Translations under genes and position numbers: made by a program
Notes under the pieces: model-generated
Told to the model about the DNA's origin: nothing
The model's database searches: none
Seen by the model: the letters and a program-made list of their open reading frames with translations, nothing else
From: Verrucomicrobiia bacterium
GTDB taxonomy: Bacteria; Patescibacteriota; Saccharimonadia; Saccharimonadales; Saccharimonadaceae
Assembly (NCBI GenBank): GCA_035629335.1
Contig: DASPIB010000001.1
Span: 1 to 64,000 of the forward strand
Length of the DNA stretch: 64,000 bases
Direction: 5' to 3'
Shown here: in pieces, positions 54,579-62,538 of the stretch
How the letters are laid out: each line of letters starts with the position of its first letter
Position numbering within the stretch: position 1 is the first letter of the stretch

Positions 54579-54622
54579 TGAGGCGCCACGCGAAGTGGCC
54601 GCTGCAGCTTCGGCTGGCCTCA
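54579..54622 (+). terminator. three-way-junction-shaped hairpin after DUF218 copy 2
   Basis: TGAGGC (54579-54584) closes with GCCTCA (54617-54622) and encloses GCCAC-GCGAA-GTGGC and CAGC-TTCG-GCTG hairpins, followed by TAAATAGCTATTATTTTA. Probably a terminator; the compact fold is unusual. Confidence 0.5.
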
Positions 54623-54655
54623 TAAATAGCTATTATTTTAGGGTATACTATAACG

Positions 54656-55264
54656 GTGCATGCTTCTCGGGTAACAAAAGCTGTTGTCGTGTTTGGCTAT
54701 AAGGTAAATGAAGGGGGTGAGCTGCATACATTCGCTACGCAGCGTATCGATCGAGCTGTCGAAGAGCATAATCGAACCGGCTGGCCGCTGATTTTTTGCG
54801 GATCCCGCTCGTTCAAAAACTCTCAATCGGCTTGCTTTTCTGAAGCTGAGTTGATGAAAGACTACTGCCAAAAAACGCATTCGGTGCCGGCCGAGGTAAT
54901 TTTTACAGAGACTCAGTCGACTTCTGCCCCTGAAAACTGGTTGTATTTGAAGGCAAGCTTTCCGAGCCTGAAAGAAATTGTTCTCCCTACGCAGGTACCG
55001 TTGATGGGGCGTTTGAACCTCCTTCGCCAGATGATATACGGCACCGATAAATCTCCACAGGTGCGGTACGCGGCGATCGCATGTTCGCCAAAGGAATTTC
55101 CGCATGAGCAGCGGCGAATTAAGGTGCTGCAGTGTATCTTCGCTAATTACATTCCCGGCTTCAGGCCCGGAAAGCACAAAATGTTGCTTGATGCCGCCGG
55201 TCAAAGCTGTTGGCCAGCATTTGCGGCGCAGCACAAAGAAAAGTGTGCCATTGAGCATGGTTGA
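54656..55264 (+). CDS. DUF218 family protein 3
   Basis: 202 aa. KAVVVFGYKVNEGGELHTFA, RIDRAVEEHNRTGWPLIFCG, SEAELMKDYCQKTH and ETQSTSAPENWLYLK follow the family order. GTG at 54656 lies 6 nt after TATACT (54644-54649), again leaderless-like. Adjacent to copy 2 on the same strand but separated by a hairpin and its own promoter, so this is tandem duplication with independent expression rather than an operon. Ends at a good terminator. Confidence 0.82.
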   Translation: MHASRVTKAVVVFGYKVNEGGELHTFATQRIDRAVEEHNRTGWPLIFCGSRSFKNSQSACFSEAELMKDYCQKTHSVPAEVIFTETQSTSAPENWLYLKASFPSLKEIVLPTQVPLMGRLNLLRQMIYGTDKSPQVRYAAIACSPKEFPHEQRRIKVLQCIFANYIPGFRPGKHKMLLDAAGQSCWPAFAAQHKEKCAIEHG

Positions 55265-55268
55265 TTGA

Positions 55269-55313
55269 AGCTCAGCAGCCTGGGGGCTCCCCTCGGTTGC
55301 TGAGCTCATTTTA
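55269..55313 (+). terminator. terminator after DUF218 copy 3
   Basis: AGCTCAGCA (55269-55277) pairs with TGCTGAGCT (55298-55306), with a G-run/C-run inner stem, then CATTTTAA. Confidence 0.8.
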
Positions 55314-55334
55314 AGCTCATGATATAATAGGAAC

Positions 55335-55823
55335 ATGAATTCGCCAACAGGGGATGCGCAGCGGATCGGATTATTGCTAGGTTGTCTAGCTTTACCGTTT
55401 GTAGCGGCTGGAATTGGCTCTTTATTTACCTCGCCAGCTATCCCCGGTTGGTACGAAGCTTTAAGTAAGCCCTGGTTCACGCCGCCAAATTGGGTGTTTG
55501 GGCCGGTATGGACTGTTCTATATCTTTTGCAAGGCATCGCCTTATACCTCGTGGCTCGTACGCAGCAGGCGAATAAGGGGTTGGCGATCGGGGTATTTTT
55601 AGTGCAGCTGATCTGTAATGCGCTTTGGCCAATTGTCTTCTTCGGTGCGCATCAAGTGGCCTGGGCGCTGATTGTCATCGTGCTACTGCTGTTCTTGATT
55701 ATTGTAACCATGCAGGTATTTCGGGGTATTTCTCGGCTGGCTGCTTGGCTATTATTGCCGTACGCGCTATGGACGAGCTATGCAACCGCGCTGAATATTG
55801 GTATTCTAGTACTTAATAAATAG
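55335..55823 (+). CDS. TspO/MBR family tryptophan-rich sensory protein
   Basis: 162 aa, five predicted membrane helices, as in TspO. WYEALSKPWFTPPNWVFGPV is the family signature, followed by TVLYLLQGIALYLV and NALWPIVFFG; ATALNIGILVLN closes the last helix. TspO binds porphyrins and other hydrophobic ligands and is linked to stress and tetrapyrrole handling. TATAAT (55323-55328) ends 6 nt before the ATG; the AGGA between is too close to serve as a ribosome site. Likely co-transcribed with the 55832 gene, 8 nt downstream. Confidence 0.93.
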   Translation: MNSPTGDAQRIGLLLGCLALPFVAAGIGSLFTSPAIPGWYEALSKPWFTPPNWVFGPVWTVLYLLQGIALYLVARTQQANKGLAIGVFLVQLICNALWPIVFFGAHQVAWALIVIVLLLFLIIVTMQVFRGISRLAAWLLLPYALWTSYATALNIGILVLNK

Positions 55824-55831
55824 GTGGAAAT

Positions 55832-56224
55832 ATGAAACAGCCAGCACACAAAAATCTTGTTATTCTTACAGTCATTCTCGCGGTGATTGCCGGTATTGCC
55901 GCAGTGCTATTTATTAGCGGTGCCTTTAACCGGCCGTTCTTTGAAGAAGATAGAACGACGCCACCCGGGGAACGCGTGGTACTAAGCGGGGAAGTTGTTT
56001 GCTTACCACACAAAGATACCTCTGGTATGCAAACCATGGAATGTGCTTTTGGCTTAAAAACGGCTCAAAATAAATACTATGCCCTCCGTGATCAGTCGAG
56101 TGTGGGCAATTTACGTGAAGTTGGGCAAAAGGTAAAGGTGCAGGGTACGCTCACGGCACCGGCGGCTAATGAAATATATAATATTGTTGGCGTGGTGCAG
56201 GTTCAAAAAATAGAGAAGCAATAA
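55832..56224 (+). CDS. membrane-anchored OB-fold-like protein, 130 aa
   Basis: AGGTGG precedes the ATG, 8 nt after the tspO stop, so the two form an operon. One N-terminal membrane segment (about residues 9-30), then a beta-rich domain of about 90 aa (VVLSGEVVCLPHKDTSGMQT; KYYALRDQSS; GQKVKVQGTLTAPAA) resembling the tRNA_anti-like/OB-fold extracytoplasmic domains. Two Cys (VVCLPH and MECAF) flank a loop. Ligand unknown. Confidence 0.75.
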   Translation: MKQPAHKNLVILTVILAVIAGIAAVLFISGAFNRPFFEEDRTTPPGERVVLSGEVVCLPHKDTSGMQTMECAFGLKTAQNKYYALRDQSSVGNLREVGQKVKVQGTLTAPAANEIYNIVGVVQVQKIEKQ

Positions 56225-56233
56225 TATGAAAAG

Positions 56234-56273
56234 CGCCCCTGCCTTGCCTGAAATAACAGACAAAACAGGGGCG
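56234..56273 (-). terminator. terminator of the DUF350 operon, possibly bidirectional
   Basis: CGCCCCTG (56234-56241) pairs with CAGGGGCG (56266-56273), with an inner stem, then CTTTTCAT on the minus strand. Confidence 0.75.
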
Positions 56274-56284
56274 ACGTACCTGAG

Positions 56285-57166
56285 CTAGTTGAGGAGGTTG
56301 ACGATCGGGGTGACGATACTGCTCACCAGTACCGCAACACCCACCAGCACGCCGGCCATCGCTGCGGCCGGAACTTCGGCGTCTTCGCGTTGCGCCTCGC
56401 TCACCGAACAGTAATGGAAGATGACCCGGTTACTAATGGCACGAAGCGGGTAGAGCAGGACCATGCTGATGACGAAAGTCAATCCGAAGCCGATCAAGGC
56501 AGCCGACCAACTGACGAAATCACCAGCGATGGCGTTGCGTAGCAGGATGCCCATAGCCAGCAGTACGCCCGTCAGCTCGAAACTGGCTGCCAACTTGCCG
56601 CTGCGGGACGCGGCCAGCAAGTTCTGGTGCTCACGCAAGTTGCGCAGCTTAACGCCACCGAATGCAGCGATCAGGCCGAGCGCAGTGAACGTCACGGTGG
56701 CACTAATGGCGATTTCGGTGCTCGGCGTCGAACCACTCAGCGCACCGTTCAGGATTAGCCCCACCATCACGAAGGCGGCTGCCTTGGTGATGCTGATGCC
56801 CATGTTGTCCTTGTGGGCATCATGCAGGCGGGGCGTGCGACCTAGGTACCGTTCGATTACCAAGTAGGCAACTACGAGCACCACTGTCACCCACAACAGG
56901 CCCATGAAGGCGACGAAAACACCGCTGATGCGTCCAGAAAAGTCGAAACAGGCGGTGGCACCGATGATGTGTGCCAGTAGCACGCCCAAGCGCTGCACCA
57001 GGTACGGCCAATTCCGCCGCACCATGATCTCGTGGTGGTCGTTGAAGCTGGTGATTCTGTTGAGTACCAGCCACAAGCCACCGACGATCAGGATGGCGAG
57101 CGCCGTTTGAAGTAGAAAACTGACAGCCGCTGCGGCATCGGCCCAACTAAGGTCTACGGTCGACAT
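56285..57166 (-). CDS. DUF350 family membrane protein (YjfL-like)
   Basis: 293 aa with about eight membrane helices in two halves, consistent with tandem DUF350 units (AILIVGGLWLVLNRI and LAMGILLRNAIAGDF mark corresponding places). AAGGAGCAGGT leads the ATG, 9 nt after the GSP-synthase-like gene. In E. coli the DUF350 protein YjfL is encoded with YjfM (DUF1190) and YjfC (GSP-synthase family), and the same three types occur here. Role unknown; a membrane partner of the ATP-grasp enzyme is plausible. Confidence 0.8.
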   Translation of the reverse strand: MSTVDLSWADAAAAVSFLLQTALAILIVGGLWLVLNRITSFNDHHEIMVRRNWPYLVQRLGVLLAHIIGATACFDFSGRISGVFVAFMGLLWVTVVLVVAYLVIERYLGRTPRLHDAHKDNMGISITKAAAFVMVGLILNGALSGSTPSTEIAISATVTFTALGLIAAFGGVKLRNLREHQNLLAASRSGKLAASFELTGVLLAMGILLRNAIAGDFVSWSAALIGFGLTFVISMVLLYPLRAISNRVIFHYCSVSEAQREDAEVPAAAMAGVLVGVAVLVSSIVTPIVNLLN

Positions 57167-57175
57167 ACCTGCTCC

Positions 57176-58438
57176 TTACTGGGTGACAACGTGGGGAACA
57201 AAACAACTGGTGTTATCGGTGACGAGTCCCGGGCTCTCTCGAATGCCCAACCCGGCCGATTCGCCGTCAACCACCCATGCCCCGAGCATTGGGTGATGAT
57301 TGTCGCCAGAAAACGGTGAACGGAAATTGGGCAACCCAGCGAACTGTTGAACGATGTAGTTTCCCTTGCTGTAATTGCCCGGCGTGCTTAAAACCGCTTT
57401 GCCGTTACGGACAATTTCGATATTTGCACCCTCGCGGCTAAGTAGCGGCTTTCTCACGAAGTCCGTGAGAGTATGCTGCTCATCAGCGAAGAAGGTGGGC
57501 AAGAGGTACTGGCTGAGCTCAGAATCGTTGCCAAACTGCTTCCAGAGCAGGGCCAAGAAGCCCTTATTACTCCAGAGCAATTTATACGGCGGTTCGATCC
57601 AGGTCGTGCCATGCTTCAGGTAGGGCGGGTACTTTACATCGGTTAGCCATTCCCACGGATACAGCTTGAAGATAAGGTCGATTGCCTTACCTTGCTTGTT
57701 CATGTAGAAGAAGCTGCCGCCCGTGACATCGAAGACATCAAGGCTTTCGACCGAAATCAGCTCAACCTTGAACCCAGCCTGAGCAGCTGTTTCCGCTAGG
57801 TAAGCGGTGTTAACCAGGTCTTCACCAGAAGTATCTTCGGTCGAAAAGGCGAAGTAGATGCAGTCGACGGTGCGATTAACTTGCCGTTCGAACACGCCAA
57901 CTTGACGTTTCCAGGCCTCAATCAGCATCTCGTGCATATTATTCCACTGCGTTTCACCGATGTGCTTGGCGAAATTCAGCCAATTCCACTGCACGACTGA
58001 CGCTTCGAAAAGCGTGGTAGGCGTATCGGCGTTGAACTCGAGCAGTTTGGGAATCTGCAGGCTTGGGTCAGCTTTTGAAAGCTCGCAGTCGCCGGCGAAC
58101 CGGATATCGAACCGCCCATAAACGCTGGGCGAATCTTCTTCCCAGCTTCGCCTGATCTCAGGCAGCGCCTTGTAGGGGACCGTCAAGCCCTCGAGAATAG
58201 AACGAATATCCGACCTACCAAGCAGGTGCTCGGTGAGGTCGTAATACATTCCGTACAGCCTGTCCGTCGCCTTTTCCAGGACTTCAACTTCAGTAGGTGA
58301 CAGGACGTAGTAGGCGTCTTCACGCCAATAATCCACCATTTTGCCATCGGGCAGGAGGGCGTGGTTGTAGACCAACCCCTCGCTATGCACCTGGGCGCGC
58401 CACCCTTGGCGAGGCTCAGCGTCGTGTTTGCGCCACAT
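57176..58438 (-). CDS. glutathionylspermidine-synthase-family ATP-grasp protein (YjfC/YgiC-like)
   Basis: 420 aa from ATG 58438, supported by GGAGG 5 nt upstream; the preceding eight codons overlap the upstream gene and are rejected. Matches the preATP-grasp plus ATP-grasp layout of YgiC/YjfC: RFDIRFAGDCELSKADPSLQ, LLEFNADTPTTLFEAS and VQWNW, INFAFSTEDTSGE-like YFAFSTEDTSGEDLVNTAYL, LYPWEWL, and RKPLLSREGANIEIV near the C-terminus. There is no N-terminal amidase domain as in Gsp. Family members form peptide-type amide bonds, but the substrates of YjfC and YgiC are not settled. Confidence 0.88.
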   Translation of the reverse strand: MWRKHDAEPRQGWRAQVHSEGLVYNHALLPDGKMVDYWREDAYYVLSPTEVEVLEKATDRLYGMYYDLTEHLLGRSDIRSILEGLTVPYKALPEIRRSWEEDSPSVYGRFDIRFAGDCELSKADPSLQIPKLLEFNADTPTTLFEASVVQWNWLNFAKHIGETQWNNMHEMLIEAWKRQVGVFERQVNRTVDCIYFAFSTEDTSGEDLVNTAYLAETAAQAGFKVELISVESLDVFDVTGGSFFYMNKQGKAIDLIFKLYPWEWLTDVKYPPYLKHGTTWIEPPYKLLWSNKGFLALLWKQFGNDSELSQYLLPTFFADEQHTLTDFVRKPLLSREGANIEIVRNGKAVLSTPGNYSKGNYIVQQFAGLPNFRSPFSGDNHHPMLGAWVVDGESAGLGIRESPGLVTDNTSCFVPHVVTQ

Positions 58439-58439
58439 G

Positions 58440-58841
58440 TCAGCCTCCGCTGCTTCCGCCACTTGGCCCCTTGCCGATGCCTGCGCTCATGCGCGTACCA
58501 ACAACTGGCTTGCCATTCGGTGCAACGCCGATGCTTTCGCGACCGGCCTTGTCGTTCCAGGCAACCTTGCGGGCGATCTTTTTATCTTCTACCTTGTGGC
58601 CATGGGCGTAACTGGTGTGCCCATCGACAACAATGATCGAGGTATGGCTGCCGCCGTACCCCATGCCGTCGTCATCACAGCCTTCAGGGCTGACAACCAT
58701 ATTCTGGTCATCAACGCAGTAGATAGTTTGTGGTTCGCGGTCGTCGTCGAGTGCTTCGTAAAGCACCCACACACCGGCGCCAGCGAGGCCAACTGCTGCG
58801 AGAACAAGCAGCGCCTTCCGCTCTTCGGGCAAAAGTGCCAT
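58440..58841 (-). CDS. small membrane protein, DUF1190/YgiB-YjfM-like
   Basis: 133 aa from ATG 58841 (AAGGAG 5 nt upstream). One membrane segment (about residues 10-30), then TIYCVDDQNMVVSPEGCDDD, a Cys pair with acidic spacing like the CVD-x-N-x-VV-x-x-x-x-C-D pattern of DUF1190, and a Gly/Ser-rich tail (GIGKGPSGGSSGG). Its stop is 1 nt before the GSP-synthase-like ATG. First gene of the three-gene operon. Assignment rests on the motif plus the operon context. Confidence 0.65.
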   Translation of the reverse strand: MALLPEERKALLVLAAVGLAGAGVWVLYEALDDDREPQTIYCVDDQNMVVSPEGCDDDGMGYGGSHTSIIVVDGHTSYAHGHKVEDKKIARKVAWNDKAGRESIGVAPNGKPVVGTRMSAGIGKGPSGGSSGG

Positions 58842-59052
58842 CAACACTCCTTTGTTAAGGTACGGTCTCTGGTTGCCCTTTTGGGCGTAAAGAGACGAGG
58901 AGGATGATCCTCCCTTATTAAAAATCCTGCCCGCAATTTCTAATAACGGGTATCAAAACTCACGTAACAGGCTTATTTTACTATAAAACTAGAAAATTGT
59001 AAATGAATTGTTACTTAACGATATAAGGATAGATATTGCTATAATAAAGCCT

Positions 59053-59976
59053 ATGAAAATCTCACTCTGCGGCTCTATTACCTACGGCAAAGAAATGTTG
59101 GCGACCGCTGACTATTTAAAAACAAAAGGTTTCCAGGTTGAAACGCCTGATATGAACGAAGACCGTGATTGGTCTAAGCTAACGCCCCCCGAGGCCGACG
59201 CCTTGAAAGACCAGCTCATGCGGCAGCACCTCGATAAAATCTATACTTCAGACGCCGTGCTGATTTTTAACAAAGACAAAAACGGCATAAAAAACTACAT
59301 CGGTGGCAACACCTTAATGGAAATGGCTTTTGCTTACGCTGATAATCTCGAAATTTTTCTCCTAAACCCAATTCCAGATATGTCATATGCGCTTGAAATA
59401 GCCGGTTGTCGGCCAATTATTCTTGATGGCCAAATTGATCGCCTGATAGATTACTTTAATCGCCTTCCTACAGTGCTTGTTTCGAGTGAAAGCGATATTA
59501 AGCTTCGGGCGGTCAGCCGAGGCCTAAGAAAAGCAGGCTTGCGCACCACGGTCCGCGGGATAAAAAGCAACTCCAATGTTTCTGAGCAGCCGCAAACCAT
59601 TGAAGAAACCTATGCCGGCGCCATGCACCGCCACGACCAATTGTTGCAGCAAGGGGTAGCCGATTATTACGCGACGATTGAAAGCGGCAACCACGCTTTT
59701 CACCCCAACCACAACGTGTTTGGGAGCCATGTGGTGGTGCTACAAAAGCATGGCGATACCCTGCGGGCTGGCTTAAGCGCTGATATTGAACTGCCAAAAG
59801 CTATGACCGATAAAGTACCAGCAGTCTACTCCGATCTAGGTACGCTCGTTCAACAAGAATATGGCATGCCTGAAAAAGACCCTTATTTACCCATCACCAA
59901 TCGCAAAGTCTCACGTTTGCAACTGCTTGAAACAGCCGTCTATAACCTCGCGGTACAGAACGACTTTCTTAACTAA
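59053..59976 (+). CDS. fusion: nucleoside-deoxyribosyltransferase-like domain plus YjjX/DUF84 NTPase domain
   Basis: 307 aa from ATG 59053. Residues about 1-145 (KISLCGSITYGKEMLATADY; DAVLIFNKDKNGIKNYIGGN; MEMAFAYADNLEIFLL) look like a nucleoside 2-deoxyribosyltransferase/DUF4406-type Rossmann domain. Residues about 147-307 (TVLVSSESDIKLRAVSRGLR; SNVSEQPQTIEETYAGAMHR; ADYYATIESGNHAF) match the YjjX/DUF84 inosine/xanthosine triphosphatase fold. Both domains act on nucleotides in known families, so a nucleotide-pool cleaning role is a fair guess. TATAAT (59040-59045) ends 7 nt before the ATG, giving a leaderless start. Confidence 0.8.
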   Translation: MKISLCGSITYGKEMLATADYLKTKGFQVETPDMNEDRDWSKLTPPEADALKDQLMRQHLDKIYTSDAVLIFNKDKNGIKNYIGGNTLMEMAFAYADNLEIFLLNPIPDMSYALEIAGCRPIILDGQIDRLIDYFNRLPTVLVSSESDIKLRAVSRGLRKAGLRTTVRGIKSNSNVSEQPQTIEETYAGAMHRHDQLLQQGVADYYATIESGNHAFHPNHNVFGSHVVVLQKHGDTLRAGLSADIELPKAMTDKVPAVYSDLGTLVQQEYGMPEKDPYLPITNRKVSRLQLLETAVYNLAVQNDFLN

Positions 59977-60066
59977 TGCTTAAAGACTGGTGTTTTCACG
60001 GTGATAATCGGGCAAAATGTGCTAAAATAGACGCAGCACAATAGGCTTTAAGCCAAGGGAGGATGC

Positions 60067-61197
60067 ATGAAGATTGCGACGATGGTTCGAGGGTACATAC
60101 CCGCGCCGCGTCCTGCTGATATGGTGTACGCACCGATTGATCTTGCAGTAGCTATCAGCGAACAGCTGACGAAACGTGGACATGAAGTAACTTATTTTGG
60201 GCCAAATGGCACGCATTTACGCGCAGAGGTAGAGACACGAAATCTCCGACCACTAGCCCATAACTATGAAGAATTTGCCGGACTACTGAAAAATATTGAC
60301 GCGCTCTCTCACCATGTGCCGGGCATGTGGGACGCCTACCTGGTTCGTGAAATGTTTGAACGGGCGCGCCAGGGTGAATTTGACCTTTTGCACTTTCATC
60401 ACCCGGAATCGGCTTTGCCGTACGTTCATTTGTATCCGGATGTACCAGTCATCTATACCTTGCACGACCCGATTAATCCGCTGTTTCGTGAGGTGCTTGA
60501 GATGTACCAAACGCCGAGCCAGTATTTTGTGTCGATTTCAGAAAACCAGCGCATTCCGGCGCCAGATTTGCCGTATGTGGCAACGGTTTACAACGGTATC
60601 GATACCGACGTATTCGAACTGACCGAAGAAAAAGACGATTACCTGCTGTTTGCAGGCCGCATTAATCAGCAAAAAGGTGTGAAAGAAGCAATCCAAGTTG
60701 CCCAACAAACAGATCACCGGTTGCTGATTCTTGGGCCCATTTACGCCGATCAGCAAGAATACTTTGATCAACACGTAAAACCGCACCTCAATGAAAAGAT
60801 TCTGTATCTTGGATTCGTTGAGCGTGAAACTGCCGTTCGGTATTTCCAAAAAGCCAAGGCATTCTTGATGCCCATCCAGTGGGAGGAGCCGTTTGGCCTG
60901 ACCATGGCCGAGGCTATGGCTTGTGGTACACCGGTGATTGCAATGCGCCGCGGCTCGGTGCCGGAAGTGGTGGCCGATAAGAAAACCGGTTACATTGTTG
61001 ATTCTGTTACTGAGATGGCCGAAGCCGTCGCGAAGGTCAAGCGAATCAAGCCGGAAAACTGTCGTAAGCACGTTGAAGAACGCTTCTCGACCGACAAGAT
61101 GGTCGATGGCTACGAAGCCGCCTTCCAAAAAGCTATCGAGCAATTTCAGCAGTATAAAAATAGCGCTGAAGTAGCCGCCGGCGACGCGAAAAAATAA
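60067..61197 (+). CDS. GT-4 family glycosyltransferase
   Basis: 376 aa, GT-B fold. The N-terminal domain begins MKIATMVRGYIPAPRPADMVYAP with the donor-side loop. The C-terminal domain holds LLFAGRINQQKGVKEAIQVA and the E-x7-E element within EEPFGLTMAEAMACGTPVIA, the usual NDP-sugar-binding signature of GT-4 retaining enzymes. Cytoplasmic, membrane-associated; makes a glycan or glycolipid, acceptor unknown. GGGAGGA precedes the ATG. Monocistronic with a strong terminator. Confidence 0.93.
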   Translation: MKIATMVRGYIPAPRPADMVYAPIDLAVAISEQLTKRGHEVTYFGPNGTHLRAEVETRNLRPLAHNYEEFAGLLKNIDALSHHVPGMWDAYLVREMFERARQGEFDLLHFHHPESALPYVHLYPDVPVIYTLHDPINPLFREVLEMYQTPSQYFVSISENQRIPAPDLPYVATVYNGIDTDVFELTEEKDDYLLFAGRINQQKGVKEAIQVAQQTDHRLLILGPIYADQQEYFDQHVKPHLNEKILYLGFVERETAVRYFQKAKAFLMPIQWEEPFGLTMAEAMACGTPVIAMRRGSVPEVVADKKTGYIVDSVTEMAEAVAKVKRIKPENCRKHVEERFSTDKMVDGYEAAFQKAIEQFQQYKNSAEVAAGDAKK

Positions 61198-61213
61198 CCT
61201 AAGGTTAAGTATC

Positions 61214-61246
61214 AAAAAATCCCTCTCATCTCGAGAGGGATTTTTA
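61214..61246. terminator. bidirectional terminator between GT-4 and the ABC permease
   Basis: AAAAATCCCTCTC pairs with GAGAGGGATTTTT, a near-perfect stem with A- and T-runs on both sides; it serves both convergent genes. Confidence 0.93.
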
Positions 61247-61263
61247 ATAGGCAAAGTTGTATG

Positions 61264-62538
61264 CTATTCAGTCCGAAGGGCTTCGATCGGATCAAGCTTA
61301 GCTGCACGTCGGGCTGGTAAGAGGCCAGCGAGCAGGGCAATAACGCCAAGCGATACAATCACAATCAGGACATTAAGCGGGGTTACGATAGCGCCAGGCG
61401 CGCCAGAACCACTGCCGGCGGCCAGCGCGTTCAGCCAAATGATAACAGGAACCGAGAGTACTATACCAATGATACTGCCGGCAATACCAATCCAAGCCGC
61501 TTCCAGTGAAAACAGCCCCAAAACACCACTGCGCGACATGCCGAGTGCCTTCATGATACCAATTTCACGGGTGCGTTCGTAAACGGTCATGTATTGAGTG
61601 TTGACCACCCCAAAGACGGCGGCCAGAATCGCGATACCGCCAATTCCCAACAAGAACAGGCGAATGATATTGATCTGATCAAGGAACTCCTGGTTCATTT
61701 TAGCAACGCTATATACTTTATAGCCGGCATCTTCAAGCGCTTTAACGCCTGCGGTCACATCGGCTTCGCTATCTGATTGCACACGCATATTGATAACGTT
61801 ATAGGTAAGTTCGCCGCCCAAGCCCTGCTGTTCTTCGTAGGCCGCGACTTTTTTAGCTAGTTCGTTATTGGCTTCAATTGCAATGAATGCTTCATCGAAG
61901 GCTGGGTCATCTTCAGATTTAATAATGCCCTTAATTACGGTGTCGACCGATACCAGCGTCCTTTCGCCGGTTGAGAAATCCGTTTCTTCACGGCCAACCG
62001 TGACCCTTTGGCCGATAGCAGTCTCAGGGGTCAAGCCGGCTTTTTCAACAAAACTTTCCGGCAAAAAGATACCGTCGGTGCCAATATCCTGACGATCACC
62101 TTTTATGAGCTGTGGCTGTTCTTGCAGCGTTAGGGGGTTTACGGCGTATGTCGAAAATCGCTCCTCGGCAATTACAAGGGTAGAGATGTTTGTTTCGTAG
62201 ACTGGCTCAACGTCTTTAACTGCCGAGAAGGTGCGGATTTTTTCAACATCGGCATCTTTTAGGGTGAAGTTTTGGTAGTTCTTGCTTAGATTTTTCTGCT
62301 CGTCTTCGGTGCGCAGGCCGCTCTGGACGCCTTCTGCCTTGCCGGTGACGAGCAGTACGTCTTTTTGAATATTCACTCCGAGGGATTTATTAAAAGTTTC
62401 GCTGGCTGCCGAAGTAATTGCCAGTGTCAAAGAGATAGTAAAAGCACCAACCGCCAGCGAAAGGGAGGTTAGAATAAAGCGGACTTTGTTTTTTAAAACA
62501 TTTCGCCAACTTCGTTTTAACAGGTCATTAAAGCGCAT
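61264..62538 (-). CDS. MacB/FtsX-type ABC transporter permease
   Basis: 424 aa. An N-terminal membrane helix (VRFILTSLSLAVGAFTISLT), a large extracytoplasmic MacB periplasmic-core-like domain (about residues 45-280) and three C-terminal helices with the FtsX signature (ERTREIGIMKALGMSRSGVL; EALRTE tail). It overlaps the upstream ATPase gene by 11 nt, so both are made together. Family role: mechanotransmission export of peptides, lipoproteins or drugs, or signalling across the membrane. Confidence 0.93.
   Translation of the reverse strand: MRFNDLLKRSWRNVLKNKVRFILTSLSLAVGAFTISLTLAITSAASETFNKSLGVNIQKDVLLVTGKAEGVQSGLRTEDEQKNLSKNYQNFTLKDADVEKIRTFSAVKDVEPVYETNISTLVIAEERFSTYAVNPLTLQEQPQLIKGDRQDIGTDGIFLPESFVEKAGLTPETAIGQRVTVGREETDFSTGERTLVSVDTVIKGIIKSEDDPAFDEAFIAIEANNELAKKVAAYEEQQGLGGELTYNVINMRVQSDSEADVTAGVKALEDAGYKVYSVAKMNQEFLDQINIIRLFLLGIGGIAILAAVFGVVNTQYMTVYERTREIGIMKALGMSRSGVLGLFSLEAAWIGIAGSIIGIVLSVPVIIWLNALAAGSGSGAPGAIVTPLNVLIVIVSLGVIALLAGLLPARRAAKLDPIEALRTE

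Noticed and set aside
54638-55537. 299-aa minus-strand ORF
   Set aside because: Covers DUF218 copy 3 and the tspO start, both clearly coding on the plus strand; its composition is not protein-like.
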